In this document: in pieces, positions 26,271 through 34,176 of the stretch
How the letters are laid out: every line of letters starts with the position of its first letter
Numbering within the stretch: position 1 is the stretch's first letter
From: Flavobacterium chryseum
GTDB lineage: Bacteria > Bacteroidota > Bacteroidia > Flavobacteriales > Flavobacteriaceae
Reading direction: 5' to 3'
DNA: 64,000 nt
NCBI RefSeq assembly: GCF_004362015.1
Contig: NZ_SNWW01000005.1
Span: 62,001 to 126,000, forward strand
Made by a program: the position numbers and the translations under genes
Notes under the pieces: generated by a model
Database searches by the model: none
What the model saw: only the letters and a program-made list of their open reading frames with translations
Told to the model about the DNA's origin: nothing

Positions 26271-28055
26271 ATGTTAAGAAAACTTTTTCGAAGACTAGAA
26301 AGCATTATTGCTTTAGCACAATCCATATTGACGCCAAAGCAGTTCATTTTTTTATCAAGCGTTTTAGTTGGTATTTCGTGTGCTTTTGCTGTAATTATTC
26401 TAAAGACTTTTGCGCATAGTGTTTTCTCTTTTGCTACTTACATCAACGGAGTTTTAAAATTAAACTTCATTAATGGGATCTTACCTATTATTGGTATTGT
26501 ACTGACCGTATTTGTAGTTCAAAAAGTTCTAAACGGAAGTATTCAAAAAGGAACTTCTCAAATTTTATATGCAGTTGCCAAAAAAGCAAGTATCATTCCG
26601 AAGAAACAAATGTACGCTCAGATCGTTACCAGTTCCTTAACGGTTGGACTTGGTGGTTCGGCAGGACTTGAGAGCCCGATTGTAATTACCGGTGCGGCCT
26701 TTGGATCTAATTATGCCCAAAATTATAAATTAGCTTATAAAGACCGAACGTTACTTATTGGTTGTGGAGTTGCAGCAGGAATTTCGGCAGCTTTTAATGC
26801 TCCAATTGCGGGCGTTCTATTTGCTATTGAAGTTTTACTGGTTGATGTTAGTATTTCGGCCTTTACTCCCATTATGATTTCGGCTGCGACCGGTGCGTTG
26901 GTTTCTGCCATTTTATTAGATGAAAGCATTTTATTATCCTTCAAACAACAGCAAACATTCAATTATCATAACATTCCTTTTTACATCCTGTTAGGAATTC
27001 TAACTGGTTTTGTAGCGGTTTATTACGCCCGAAATTTTCAAAGAGTTGAGCATTATTTTTCTAAATTAAAAATGGGTCCGTATAAAAAAGCACTAATTGG
27101 TTCTTCTTTATTAGCATTACTTATTTTTATTTTTCCAACGCTTTTTGGAGAAGGTTATGAAAGCATTAAATCCTTATCTGAAAACGATCCCGGGCAAATA
27201 TTAGACAATACTTTATTTGCCGATTTCAGAAACAATCAATGGATTTTACTTCTGTTTGTTGGATGTACGATGATGGTAAAAGTTTTCGCATCCGGGCTAA
27301 CACTTGGAAGTGGAGGAAATGGAGGAAATTTTGCTCCTTCTTTATTTATGGGATCTTATTTAGGCTATTTCTTCTCAAAATTTATTACTTTGATTGGTTT
27401 ATCAAAACTACCAATTAGCAATTTTACGATGGTTGGAATGGCGGGTATTTTAAGTGGATTATTTCATGCGCCGCTTACTGCTATTTTCTTAATTGCAGAA
27501 ATTACCGGTGGTTATGGTTTGATGATTCCGCTTATGATTGTTTCTTCTATTAGTTTTGCGATTTCAAAACGTTTTGAAAAATATTCTCTTGATGTTAAAA
27601 ATCTGGCTAAAAAAGGACATGCTTTTACCAGCAATAAAGATTCTAATATTCTCTCGACTTTAGATATTGACACCATCATTCAATGCGATTATCTAACCGT
27701 TCATCCTGACGAAAATTTAAGCAAATTGGTTGATTTGATTTCACATTCAAATCAGGTTGTTTTTGCCGTGGTAAATAATGAAAGAGAACTTGTGGGAATT
27801 ATTCATTTTAATGATATACGAGAAATTATTTTTAACTCTTATCGCGTAAAATATACGTTGATTAAAGATGTTATGAAAACCCCTCCCGCCACTATATCCT
27901 CTTTTGATACCATGGAAATTGTTATGAGTAAGTTCGAAAAATCAAAATCGGCTTTTCTTCCTGTTATACGAAACGAAAAATATCACGGTTTCATTTCCAA
28001 GTCTATAGCGCTCGAAGCTTACCGAATGAAACTGCGTTCTATGACAATTGAATAG
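26271..28055 (+). CDS. ClC-family chloride channel/transporter with two CBS domains
   Basis: The 594-residue membrane protein has about ten hydrophobic segments and the ClC filter motifs: GGSAGLESP near 126-134 (with the gating Glu), GVAAGISAAFNAPIAGVLFA near 163-182, and GSGGNGGNFAPSLFMG near 343-358. The C-terminal about 130 residues form a CBS pair (DYLTVHPDENLSKLVDL and DVMKTPPATISSFDT). Members move Cl- through channels or in exchange for protons; which of these applies is not clear from this sequence. CBS domains often bind nucleotides. It ends just before the palindrome at 28058. Confidence 0.93.
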   Translation: MLRKLFRRLESIIALAQSILTPKQFIFLSSVLVGISCAFAVIILKTFAHSVFSFATYINGVLKLNFINGILPIIGIVLTVFVVQKVLNGSIQKGTSQILYAVAKKASIIPKKQMYAQIVTSSLTVGLGGSAGLESPIVITGAAFGSNYAQNYKLAYKDRTLLIGCGVAAGISAAFNAPIAGVLFAIEVLLVDVSISAFTPIMISAATGALVSAILLDESILLSFKQQQTFNYHNIPFYILLGILTGFVAVYYARNFQRVEHYFSKLKMGPYKKALIGSSLLALLIFIFPTLFGEGYESIKSLSENDPGQILDNTLFADFRNNQWILLLFVGCTMMVKVFASGLTLGSGGNGGNFAPSLFMGSYLGYFFSKFITLIGLSKLPISNFTMVGMAGILSGLFHAPLTAIFLIAEITGGYGLMIPLMIVSSISFAISKRFEKYSLDVKNLAKKGHAFTSNKDSNILSTLDIDTIIQCDYLTVHPDENLSKLVDLISHSNQVVFAVVNNERELVGIIHFNDIREIIFNSYRVKYTLIKDVMKTPPATISSFDTMEIVMSKFEKSKSAFLPVIRNEKYHGFISKSIALEAYRMKLRSMTIE

Positions 28056-28057
28056 AG

Positions 28058-28101
28058 CTTAATATCGGATAGGTTAATATTTTGGATTATCCGATATTAA
28101 G
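28058..28101. promoter_or_regulatory. 14-bp perfect palindrome overlapping the fic promoter
   Basis: CTTAATATCGGATA at 28058-28071 and its exact complement at 28088-28101 flank a 16-nt spacer. The -33 TTTTG (28080-28084) lies between the arms, and the TACCTTTG -7 box starts 4 bp after the second arm. A protein bound to both arms would cover the promoter. There is no T-run, so it is an operator rather than a terminator. Confidence 0.65.
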
Positions 28102-28104
28102 AAT

Positions 28105-28112
28105 TACCTTTG
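28105..28112 (+). promoter_or_regulatory. Promoter -7 box of the fic gene
   Basis: TACCTTTG matches the consensus, with TTTTG 20 bp upstream as -33. The ATG follows at 28120, so the transcript should be almost leaderless. Confidence 0.65.
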
Positions 28113-28119
28113 TCGTATC

Positions 28120-29073
28120 ATGTGGAATATAGACCTAACGTACAGAACAGAATCTCAATCAACATTTGATCGATTATATCAAAAAAGGCTTGATTTGCAA
28201 AATAGCAGACCATTGCCCAATATTGCTTTGCATAAAATTCGCGAGAGTTTATCTTTAGAATGGACCTACAATTCGAACAGTATTGAAGGAAATACAATGA
28301 GTTTGCGCGAAACCCAAATGGTTATTCAGGAAGGTATTACCATTAAAGGAAAATCACTTCGAGAACATTTTGAAACCCATAACCACGACAAAGCAATCGA
28401 TTATTTATATTCAATTGTTGATGATAATTACAAACTTCGAAGTATTGATATTCTTTCACTTCACGGATTGGTTTTGCGTTCTATCGAAGATGATTTTGCA
28501 GGACGATTACGAAATGGAGGCGTTCGAATTTCTGGAGCTAATTTTATGCCTCCAAATGCCAATAAAGTTTCAGATTATCTCGATGAATTAATTGATTTTA
28601 TCAATACAAATCCTTTAGGTTTAAACGATATTGAACTTGCCACAATTTACCATCATAAATTAGTCTGGATTCATCCTTTCTTTGATGGAAATGGCCGAAC
28701 TGTTCGTCTAAGCATGAATCTGTTGTTGATGCGTTGTGGTTTTCCGCCGGCAATTATTCTTAAAAATGACCGAAAAAAATATTATGAAGCACTTAATCAG
28801 GCTAATAATGGTAATTATCAAAAACTAATACTCTTGATGTGTCAGGCTTTAGAACGAACACTTAATATCTATTTAAGTGCGATGCCTGGAAGCAGTTATG
28901 ATTATCAAAGTATTGCAGATATTGTGAGCGAGCCACAAGCTCCATACGGCCAGGAATACGTAAGTTTACTCGCCAGAACAGGAAAAATTGATGCTTATAA
29001 AGAAGGCCGAAACTGGTACACAACCAAAGAAGCAATCGAAGAATATATGGCAACCAGAAAGAGAAAACGCTAG
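28120..29073 (+). CDS. Fic-family AMP transferase, self-inhibited class II, with winged-helix-like tail
   Basis: The 317-residue protein carries the Fic motif HPFFDGNGRTVRL near 186-198, which catalyses AMP transfer to a hydroxyl of a target protein. Upstream lies the inhibitory helix motif SNSIEGN near 53-59, which fits (S/T)xxxE(G/N); its Glu normally blocks ATP until relieved. The C-terminal about 70 residues look like a winged helix (YVSLLARTGKIDAYKEGRNWY). Fic proteins of this layout may bind their own promoter. The palindrome directly upstream supports autoregulation, though that is inference. It ends in a stem-loop that includes its stop codon. Confidence 0.92.
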   Translation: MWNIDLTYRTESQSTFDRLYQKRLDLQNSRPLPNIALHKIRESLSLEWTYNSNSIEGNTMSLRETQMVIQEGITIKGKSLREHFETHNHDKAIDYLYSIVDDNYKLRSIDILSLHGLVLRSIEDDFAGRLRNGGVRISGANFMPPNANKVSDYLDELIDFINTNPLGLNDIELATIYHHKLVWIHPFFDGNGRTVRLSMNLLLMRCGFPPAIILKNDRKKYYEALNQANNGNYQKLILLMCQALERTLNIYLSAMPGSSYDYQSIADIVSEPQAPYGQEYVSLLARTGKIDAYKEGRNWYTTKEAIEEYMATRKRKR

Positions 29074-29095
29074 TGAAAGCTAGCGTTATTTTGTT
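29066..29095 (+). terminator. Terminator of the fic gene
   Basis: AACGCTAG (which contains the TAG stop) pairs with CTAGCGTT around a 6-nt loop and is followed by ATTTTGTT. Confidence 0.65.
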
Positions 29096-29150
29096 ACAAT
29101 TTTTAACATAAACTTCTATTCTCTAGTACTAAAAGAACAAATCAAAGTGG

Positions 29151-29158
29151 TAACTTTG
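29151..29158 (+). promoter_or_regulatory. TAnnTTTG box of uvrA
   Basis: TAACTTTG lies 17 bp before the ATG at 29175. Transcription should start near 29165, so an in-frame TTG at 29163 cannot be the real start. Confidence 0.6.
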
Positions 29159-29174
29159 CGTTTTGCTCAAATTT

Positions 29175-32009
29175 ATGCTAGATAAAGACAATACTATTGA
29201 AGTTCTTGGTGCAAGAGTTCATAATCTAAAAAATATCGATATTTCTATTCCGAGAGAAAAACTTGTAGTAATTACAGGTCTTTCCGGTTCGGGAAAATCC
29301 TCTTTGGCCTTTGATACTATTTATGCCGAAGGACAGCGTCGTTATGTCGAAACTTTTTCGGCCTATGCCAGACAATTTCTTGGAGGTTTAGAGCGTCCGG
29401 ACGTAGATAAAATCGACGGACTTTCGCCAGTAATTGCCATTGAACAAAAAACAACCAGTAAAAGTCCTCGTTCTACCGTTGGAACTATTACTGAAATATA
29501 CGATTTCCTGAGACTTTTATACGCTCGTGGCGCTGACGCTTTTAGTTACAACACAGGCGAAAAAATGGTTTCTTATTCTGATGACCAAATTAAGGATTTG
29601 ATCATGGAAGATTTTAATGGAAAACGTATTAATATTTTAGCGCCAATTATTAGAGCCAGAAAAGGGCATTATGCTGAATTATTCCAACAAATTACTAAAC
29701 AAGGATTTCTAAAAGTCCGTGTAAATGGTGAAGTTCAGGATTTGGTTTCAGGAATGAAATTAGACCGTTACAAAACCCACGATATAGAAATTGTCGTTGA
29801 CAGAATGTTAATTGAAAACACCGAAGACAATCAAAAAAGATTATCAGAAAGTATCAATACAGCGATGCATCACGGCGAAAATGTTTTGATGATTTTAGAT
29901 CAGGATACGAATGAAGTTCGCTATTTCAGTAGAAATTTGATGTGTCCTACAACAGGAATCTCCTATCAAAATCCGGAACCGAATTTATTTTCATTTAACT
30001 CTCCAAAAGGAGCTTGTCCGCATTGTAACGGATTAGGAACGGTTCATGAAATCAACATTAAAAAGATTATTCCAAATCCTAAATTATCGATTAAAGGCGG
30101 TGGTTTTGCTCCGCTTGGCGAATATAAATCTTCCTGGATTTTTAAGCAGTTAGAAGTTATTGGAGAAAAATTTGGTTTTAAAATCACAGATCCGATTGAG
30201 AAAATTTCGGAAGAAGCCATGAATATGATTCTTCACGGAGGAAAAGATAAATTCACTGTAAACTCAAAAGATTTAGGCGTTACCCGTGATTATAAAATAG
30301 ATTTTGAAGGAATCTCGCATTTCATTAAAAATCAATATGATGAAAGCGCTTCGACCACTATAAAACGTTGGGCAAAAGATTTTATGGATGAAGTAAACTG
30401 TCCCGTTTGTGATGGTTCTCGTTTGAAAAAAGAAGCACAGTTTTTTAGAGTAAACGGCAAAAATATCACCGAATTGTGTGATATGGATATATCTGATTTA
30501 ACGGCTTGGTTTGCAGATTTAAATAGTCATTTATCAGACAAACAGCTTTTGATTGCTTCAGAAGTTGTAAAAGAAATTAAAGATCGTTTGAACTTTTTGA
30601 TGAATGTTGGTTTGAATTATTTGGCTTTAAGCCGAAGTTCAAAATCACTTTCTGGCGGAGAAGCGCAACGTATTCGTTTGGCAACACAAATTGGTTCGCA
30701 ATTGGTTGGTGTTCTGTATATTTTAGATGAGCCAAGTATTGGCTTACACCAAAGAGACAATGAAAAACTGATTCATTCGTTAGAGCAATTACGCGACATA
30801 GGAAACTCGGTTATTGTGGTCGAACATGATAAAGACATGATCGAACGTGCCGATTATGTAATTGATATAGGCCCAAAAGCGGGAAAATACGGTGGCGAAA
30901 TCATTAGTATTGGAACTCCTGCAGAAACTCTAAAATCGAACACAATTACTGCTCAATATTTGAATGGTAAAATGAAATTAGAGATTCCGAAAGAGCGTCG
31001 TAAAGGAAACGGAAAGTTTTTAAAACTAACCGGAGCAACCGGAAACAACCTGAAAAATGTTTCAATCGAATTGCCTTTAGGACAAATGATTTGTGTTACA
31101 GGAGTTTCGGGAAGTGGAAAATCGACTTTGATAAATGAAACGCTCTACCCTATTCTAAATGCTTACTATTTTAATGGCGTAAAAAAACCACAACCTTATA
31201 AAAAGATTGAAGGTTTAGAACATATTGATAAAGTTATTGATATAGATCAAAGTCCGATTGGGAGAACGCCACGTTCAAATCCGGCGACTTATACAGAAGT
31301 TTTTACCGAAATTAGAAACTTGTTTACCATGACTTCTGAGAGTATGATTCGTGGTTATAAAGCCGGACGTTTTAGTTTTAACGTAAAAGGCGGACGCTGC
31401 GAAACCTGCGAAGGTTCCGGAGTTAGAACTATCGAAATGAACTTTTTACCTGATGTTTATGTGGAATGTGAAACCTGTCAGGGAAAACGTTTTAACAGAG
31501 AAACCTTGGAAATTCGATACAAAGGAAAATCAATTTCGGATGTATTGAATATGACGGTTGACGAAGCAGTTCCGTTTTTTGAAATGATTCCGAAGATTTA
31601 CCGAAAAGTAAAAACGATTCAGGATGTTGGTTTAGGTTATATTACACTTGGTCAGCAAAGTACAACACTTTCGGGCGGAGAAGCGCAACGTATAAAACTA
31701 GCGGGAGAATTGTCTAAAAAAGATACCGGTAATACTTTTTATATTCTTGACGAACCTACTACAGGTTTGCATTTTGAAGACATTCGTGTTTTGATGGATG
31801 TCATCAATAAATTAGTCGATAAAGGAAATACAATCCTGATTATCGAACATAATATGGATGTTATTAAACTTGCTGATTATATCATTGACATTGGCCCTGA
31901 AGGTGGAAAAGGCGGCGGACAATTAATCGCAAAAGGAACCCCTGAAGAAGTAGCTAAAAATAAAAAAAGCTATACGGCTAAGTTTTTGAAAAAGGAATTG
32001 GAAGCGTAA
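29175..32009 (+). CDS. uvrA: Excinuclease ABC subunit A
   Basis: The damage-recognition ATPase of nucleotide excision repair, about 944 residues. It has two ABC modules: first Walker [15 protein letters not shown], signature [13 protein letters not shown] and LDEPSIGLH; second Walker [13 protein letters not shown], signature [13 protein letters not shown] and LDEPTTGLH. Cysteine pairs for zinc are seen at [16 protein letters not shown] and [16 protein letters not shown]. The length fits the family. I chose the ATG at 29175 because a TTG at 29163 lies before the likely transcription start. A strong palindromic terminator follows. Confidence 0.97.
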   Translation: MLDKDNTIEVLGARVHNLKNIDISIPREKLVVITGLSGSGKSSLAFDTIYAEGQRRYVETFSAYARQFLGGLERPDVDKIDGLSPVIAIEQKTTSKSPRSTVGTITEIYDFLRLLYARGADAFSYNTGEKMVSYSDDQIKDLIMEDFNGKRINILAPIIRARKGHYAELFQQITKQGFLKVRVNGEVQDLVSGMKLDRYKTHDIEIVVDRMLIENTEDNQKRLSESINTAMHHGENVLMILDQDTNEVRYFSRNLMCPTTGISYQNPEPNLFSFNSPKGACPHCNGLGTVHEINIKKIIPNPKLSIKGGGFAPLGEYKSSWIFKQLEVIGEKFGFKITDPIEKISEEAMNMILHGGKDKFTVNSKDLGVTRDYKIDFEGISHFIKNQYDESASTTIKRWAKDFMDEVNCPVCDGSRLKKEAQFFRVNGKNITELCDMDISDLTAWFADLNSHLSDKQLLIASEVVKEIKDRLNFLMNVGLNYLALSRSSKSLSGGEAQRIRLATQIGSQLVGVLYILDEPSIGLHQRDNEKLIHSLEQLRDIGNSVIVVEHDKDMIERADYVIDIGPKAGKYGGEIISIGTPAETLKSNTITAQYLNGKMKLEIPKERRKGNGKFLKLTGATGNNLKNVSIELPLGQMICVTGVSGSGKSTLINETLYPILNAYYFNGVKKPQPYKKIEGLEHIDKVIDIDQSPIGRTPRSNPATYTEVFTEIRNLFTMTSESMIRGYKAGRFSFNVKGGRCETCEGSGVRTIEMNFLPDVYVECETCQGKRFNRETLEIRYKGKSISDVLNMTVDEAVPFFEMIPKIYRKVKTIQDVGLGYITLGQQSTTLSGGEAQRIKLAGELSKKDTGNTFYILDEPTTGLHFEDIRVLMDVINKLVDKGNTILIIEHNMDVIKLADYIIDIGPEGGKGGGQLIAKGTPEEVAKNKKSYTAKFLKKELEA

Positions 32010-32024
32010 GATGTTTGCATCGAC

Positions 32025-32058
32025 ACCTTTGTCAAAGTTTTAAAACTTTGACAAAGGT
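32025..32058 (+). terminator. Contiguous 34-bp palindrome after uvrA
   Basis: ACCTTTGTCAAAGTTTT is followed directly by its exact reverse complement. It begins 16 bp after the uvrA stop and would form a 15-17-bp stem. It acts as a terminator or as a member of the intergenic repeat families. Confidence 0.7.
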
Positions 32059-32204
32059 TCAAACAATTATTATTCAATCTACAAATAACGCATCAAATCC
32101 TTCTCTAGGATACCTCTCTAACATCTGACGGATTAAAATCCGTCTCTACAATATAGATCAAGCCGAAGGCTCTTTAAGTTAAAGTTTATAACAAAATCAT
32201 TTAA

Positions 32205-32341
32205 TGATCATGAAAGAAGACATTGAAATTCCTATTGAACATCAAAAAATAGTTTTAAGCAGAATTGGAAAAAGTAAAACTTCACCCAAAAGAATGTTAG
32301 ATTGGGACGAGGTTTCAGATGAAGTTATTAAATATAAATAA
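32205..32341 (+). pseudogene. Short antitoxin-like (addiction-module component) frame or remnant
   Basis: A short frame ending at a TAA at 32339-32341 reads IEIPIEHQKIVLSRIGKSKT and then SPKRMLDWDEVSDEVIKYK. The pattern (helix, then R-ML-DWDEV) resembles the small addiction-module antitoxins of Bacteroidota. ATGs at 32205 and 32211 sit where a start is expected, but by my count they are one base out of frame with this reading, so it is frameshifted or miscounted. No toxin gene follows. I see nothing else coding in 32059-32656. Confidence 0.4.
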
Positions 32342-32656
32342 TCCCTATCAAGGACAATTCTATAAGAATAGATCTTAATTCTATGATGCGTTTTGCTTTG
32401 CAATAAAAAATTCAACACGTTGATAATATAATTTCAACAAAGATGCAATTCCACAGAAACACATATATCTTATTGCTGTAATGAAATATCAGATTTAATA
32501 CGTTGATAATGAAATCCTAATCAAAACCAAACGTTTAAAATTGTTACATTTCAATTAATAAGTGCGCATTTTTGTGTCAATTCTTAAAAAAAGCACTAAT
32601 TTAGTACGCCCTTTTTGTCAAAGCTTTTTTGATTTTGAAAGGTTAAGAGAAACGCT
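32342..32656. other. Intergenic stretch before the cupin gene
   Basis: About 315 bp of A+T-rich sequence without a convincing frame. The word CGTTGATAAT is repeated at about 32419 and 32500. No promoter box I trust is present. Confidence 0.3.
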
Positions 32657-33016
32657 ATGAATCTAAAAGAAAAATTAAGTAATGTTGACCACTATTTTTC
32701 GCCTAAAATAATTGATGAAGTAAACGATCAATATATTAAAGTCGCTAAAATAAAGGGTCAGGAAGTGCCCTGGCATAATCATGAGAATGAAGACGAATTA
32801 TTTTACATTGTCGACGGTGAACTTTTAATGGAAATTGAAAACGAACCTTCATTTACCATGAAAAAAGGCGATTTATTTGTCGTAAAAAAAGGTGTAAATT
32901 ACAGAGTTTCATCTGTTGAAGAATGTCACATAATGCTGATTGAATCTAAAACTACTGAACATACCGGAAAAGTAAAAAGCAACATTACTAAATCTATTGA
33001 AGACCAAACGTATTAA
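32657..33016 (+). CDS. Small cupin-domain protein
   Basis: The 119-residue protein is a single cupin barrel. Motif 1 is WHNHENEDELFYIVDGEL near 39-56, with the two His and one Glu metal ligands, and motif 2 is KKGDLFVVKKGVNYRV near 69-84, in which the final His of the family is missing and replaced by Asn-Tyr. A metal-dependent enzyme or a small-molecule sensor is possible. It stands alone, with no tell-tale neighbour, so no substrate can be proposed. Confidence 0.88.
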   Translation: MNLKEKLSNVDHYFSPKIIDEVNDQYIKVAKIKGQEVPWHNHENEDELFYIVDGELLMEIENEPSFTMKKGDLFVVKKGVNYRVSSVEECHIMLIESKTTEHTGKVKSNITKSIEDQTY

Positions 33017-33063
33017 TTAAAAGAGATTTTTTCCTTTTATAAAATAATGTTTCAATTGAAAAC

Positions 33064-33150
33064 TGATGCCCTAGCCCTGATGGGAGCGGCATCCTTTTTC
33101 TGGCTTCTTTAGCCAGGAAAAGATATAGCGGACAGCAGGAAACAGCTCCT
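33064..33150. ncRNA. Compact structured repeat element, possible small RNA motif (Flavo-1-like)
   Basis: GATGCC at 33064-33069 pairs with GGCATC at 33088-33093. Inside that loop GGAGC at 33083-33087 can pair with GCTCC at 33145-33149, making a pseudoknot. CTGGCT/AGCCAG at 33100-33116 forms a separate hairpin. I recall very similar G+C-richer elements between genes of many Flavobacterium genomes; the name Flavo-1 is a guess. The strand is not determined. Confidence 0.45.
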
Positions 33151-33152
33151 TC

Positions 33153-33176
33153 TCTGACTTCGCTCAGGAAGACAAC
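33153..33176. repeat. Single arm of the GACTTCGCTCAGG repeat family
   Basis: CTGACTTCGCTCAGGAAGAC matches one arm of the inverted repeat at 39702-39773 and the copy at 54729-54754. Confidence 0.6.
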
Positions 33177-33226
33177 TTTAAAAGACACAACTTAAATAAA
33201 AATATAAATAAATTAAAATACCTAAA

Positions 33227-33955
33227 ATGAGATTAGAAGATTTTGATAATGATGAAGATAAAGTAATTCAGGATCGTTTGAAGCAAAAAACGTGGAATGA
33301 AATTAGGACTAATGACAGCTGGGCGATTTTTAAAATCATGGCCGAGTTTGTAAACGGTTACGAAAGCATGGGAAGAATTGGTCCGTGTGTATCGATTTTT
33401 GGATCTGCGAGAACAAAACCGGACGATAAATATTATTTATTGGCAGAGAAAATTGCTTATAAAATCAGTAAAGCGGGTTATGGTGTGATCACAGGAGGTG
33501 GTCCCGGAATCATGGAAGCAGGAAATAAAGGTGCGCATTTAGGCGGCGGTACTTCGGTTGGTTTAAACATCGAATTGCCTTTTGAACAGCATTTTAACCC
33601 TTATATCGATCACGATAAAAACCTGAATTTCGATTATTTCTTTGTGAGAAAAGTAATGTTCGTTAAATATTCACAAGGTTTTGTAGTAATGCCGGGAGGT
33701 TTTGGAACGCTGGATGAAATGTTTGAAGCGATCACTTTGATTCAGACGAAAAAAATTGGAAAGTTCCCAATTATCCTGGTTGGGGTTGAATTCTGGTCAG
33801 GACTGATTGACTGGGTAAAAACGGTTTTGGTTGAAAAAATGCAAACGGTTAGCCCTGATGATTTAAACTTATTCAAGATTGTTGATACTGAAGATGAAGT
33901 AGTTGAAGCTTTGGATAAATTCTATAAAAAATACGATTTGAGTCCGAACTTCTAA
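33227..33955 (+). CDS. LOG-family Rossmann protein (nucleotide phosphoribohydrolase type)
   Basis: The 242-residue protein has the two LOG motifs: GGGPGIMEAGNKGA near 87-100 and PGGFGTLDEMFEA near 145-157 (PGGxGTxxE). LOG enzymes release the base from nucleoside monophosphates, as in cytokinin activation; many were once misnamed lysine decarboxylases. The long N-terminal extension (about 50 residues before the Rossmann start SIFGSA) is like the TIGR00730 group. It is a single gene. The natural substrate in these bacteria is not known. Confidence 0.87.
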   Translation: MRLEDFDNDEDKVIQDRLKQKTWNEIRTNDSWAIFKIMAEFVNGYESMGRIGPCVSIFGSARTKPDDKYYLLAEKIAYKISKAGYGVITGGGPGIMEAGNKGAHLGGGTSVGLNIELPFEQHFNPYIDHDKNLNFDYFFVRKVMFVKYSQGFVVMPGGFGTLDEMFEAITLIQTKKIGKFPIILVGVEFWSGLIDWVKTVLVEKMQTVSPDDLNLFKIVDTEDEVVEALDKFYKKYDLSPNF

Positions 33956-33965
33956 TATTTTTTTT

Positions 33966-34046
33966 AACCATATAAGTCATGTAAGATAATTTAAGCTGAC
34001 GTTAAGTAACGCTTAAATAATATGAACTTATATCACTTATATGGTA
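33966..34046. repeat. Imperfect inverted repeat after the LOG gene
   Basis: ACCATATAAGTCATGTAAG on the left pairs, with two mismatches, with CTTATATCACTTATATGGT on the right. TTTAAGC/GCTTAAA lies inside. It would fold into one long stem. Confidence 0.65.
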
Positions 34047-34073
34047 AAATTACATTAAGTATTACAAAAAATG

Positions 34074-34102
34074 AAAGCTGTTTTTTTAAACAGCTTTTTT
34101 TG
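34074..34102 (+). terminator. Rho-independent terminator
   Basis: AAAGCTGTTT pairs with AAACAGCTTT around four Ts and is followed by a T-run. It lies 119 bp after the LOG gene. Confidence 0.8.
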
Positions 34103-34176
34103 TAGTATTTTTACAAAAAACCAAAACAACTTTATACTCGTAACTTAAGATATAGCCATTAATTTTTAAGCCATCC

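Noticed and set aside
29163..29174. Upstream TTG start of uvrA
   Set aside because: It lies before the transcription start expected from the TAACTTTG box; the ATG at 29175 is better.
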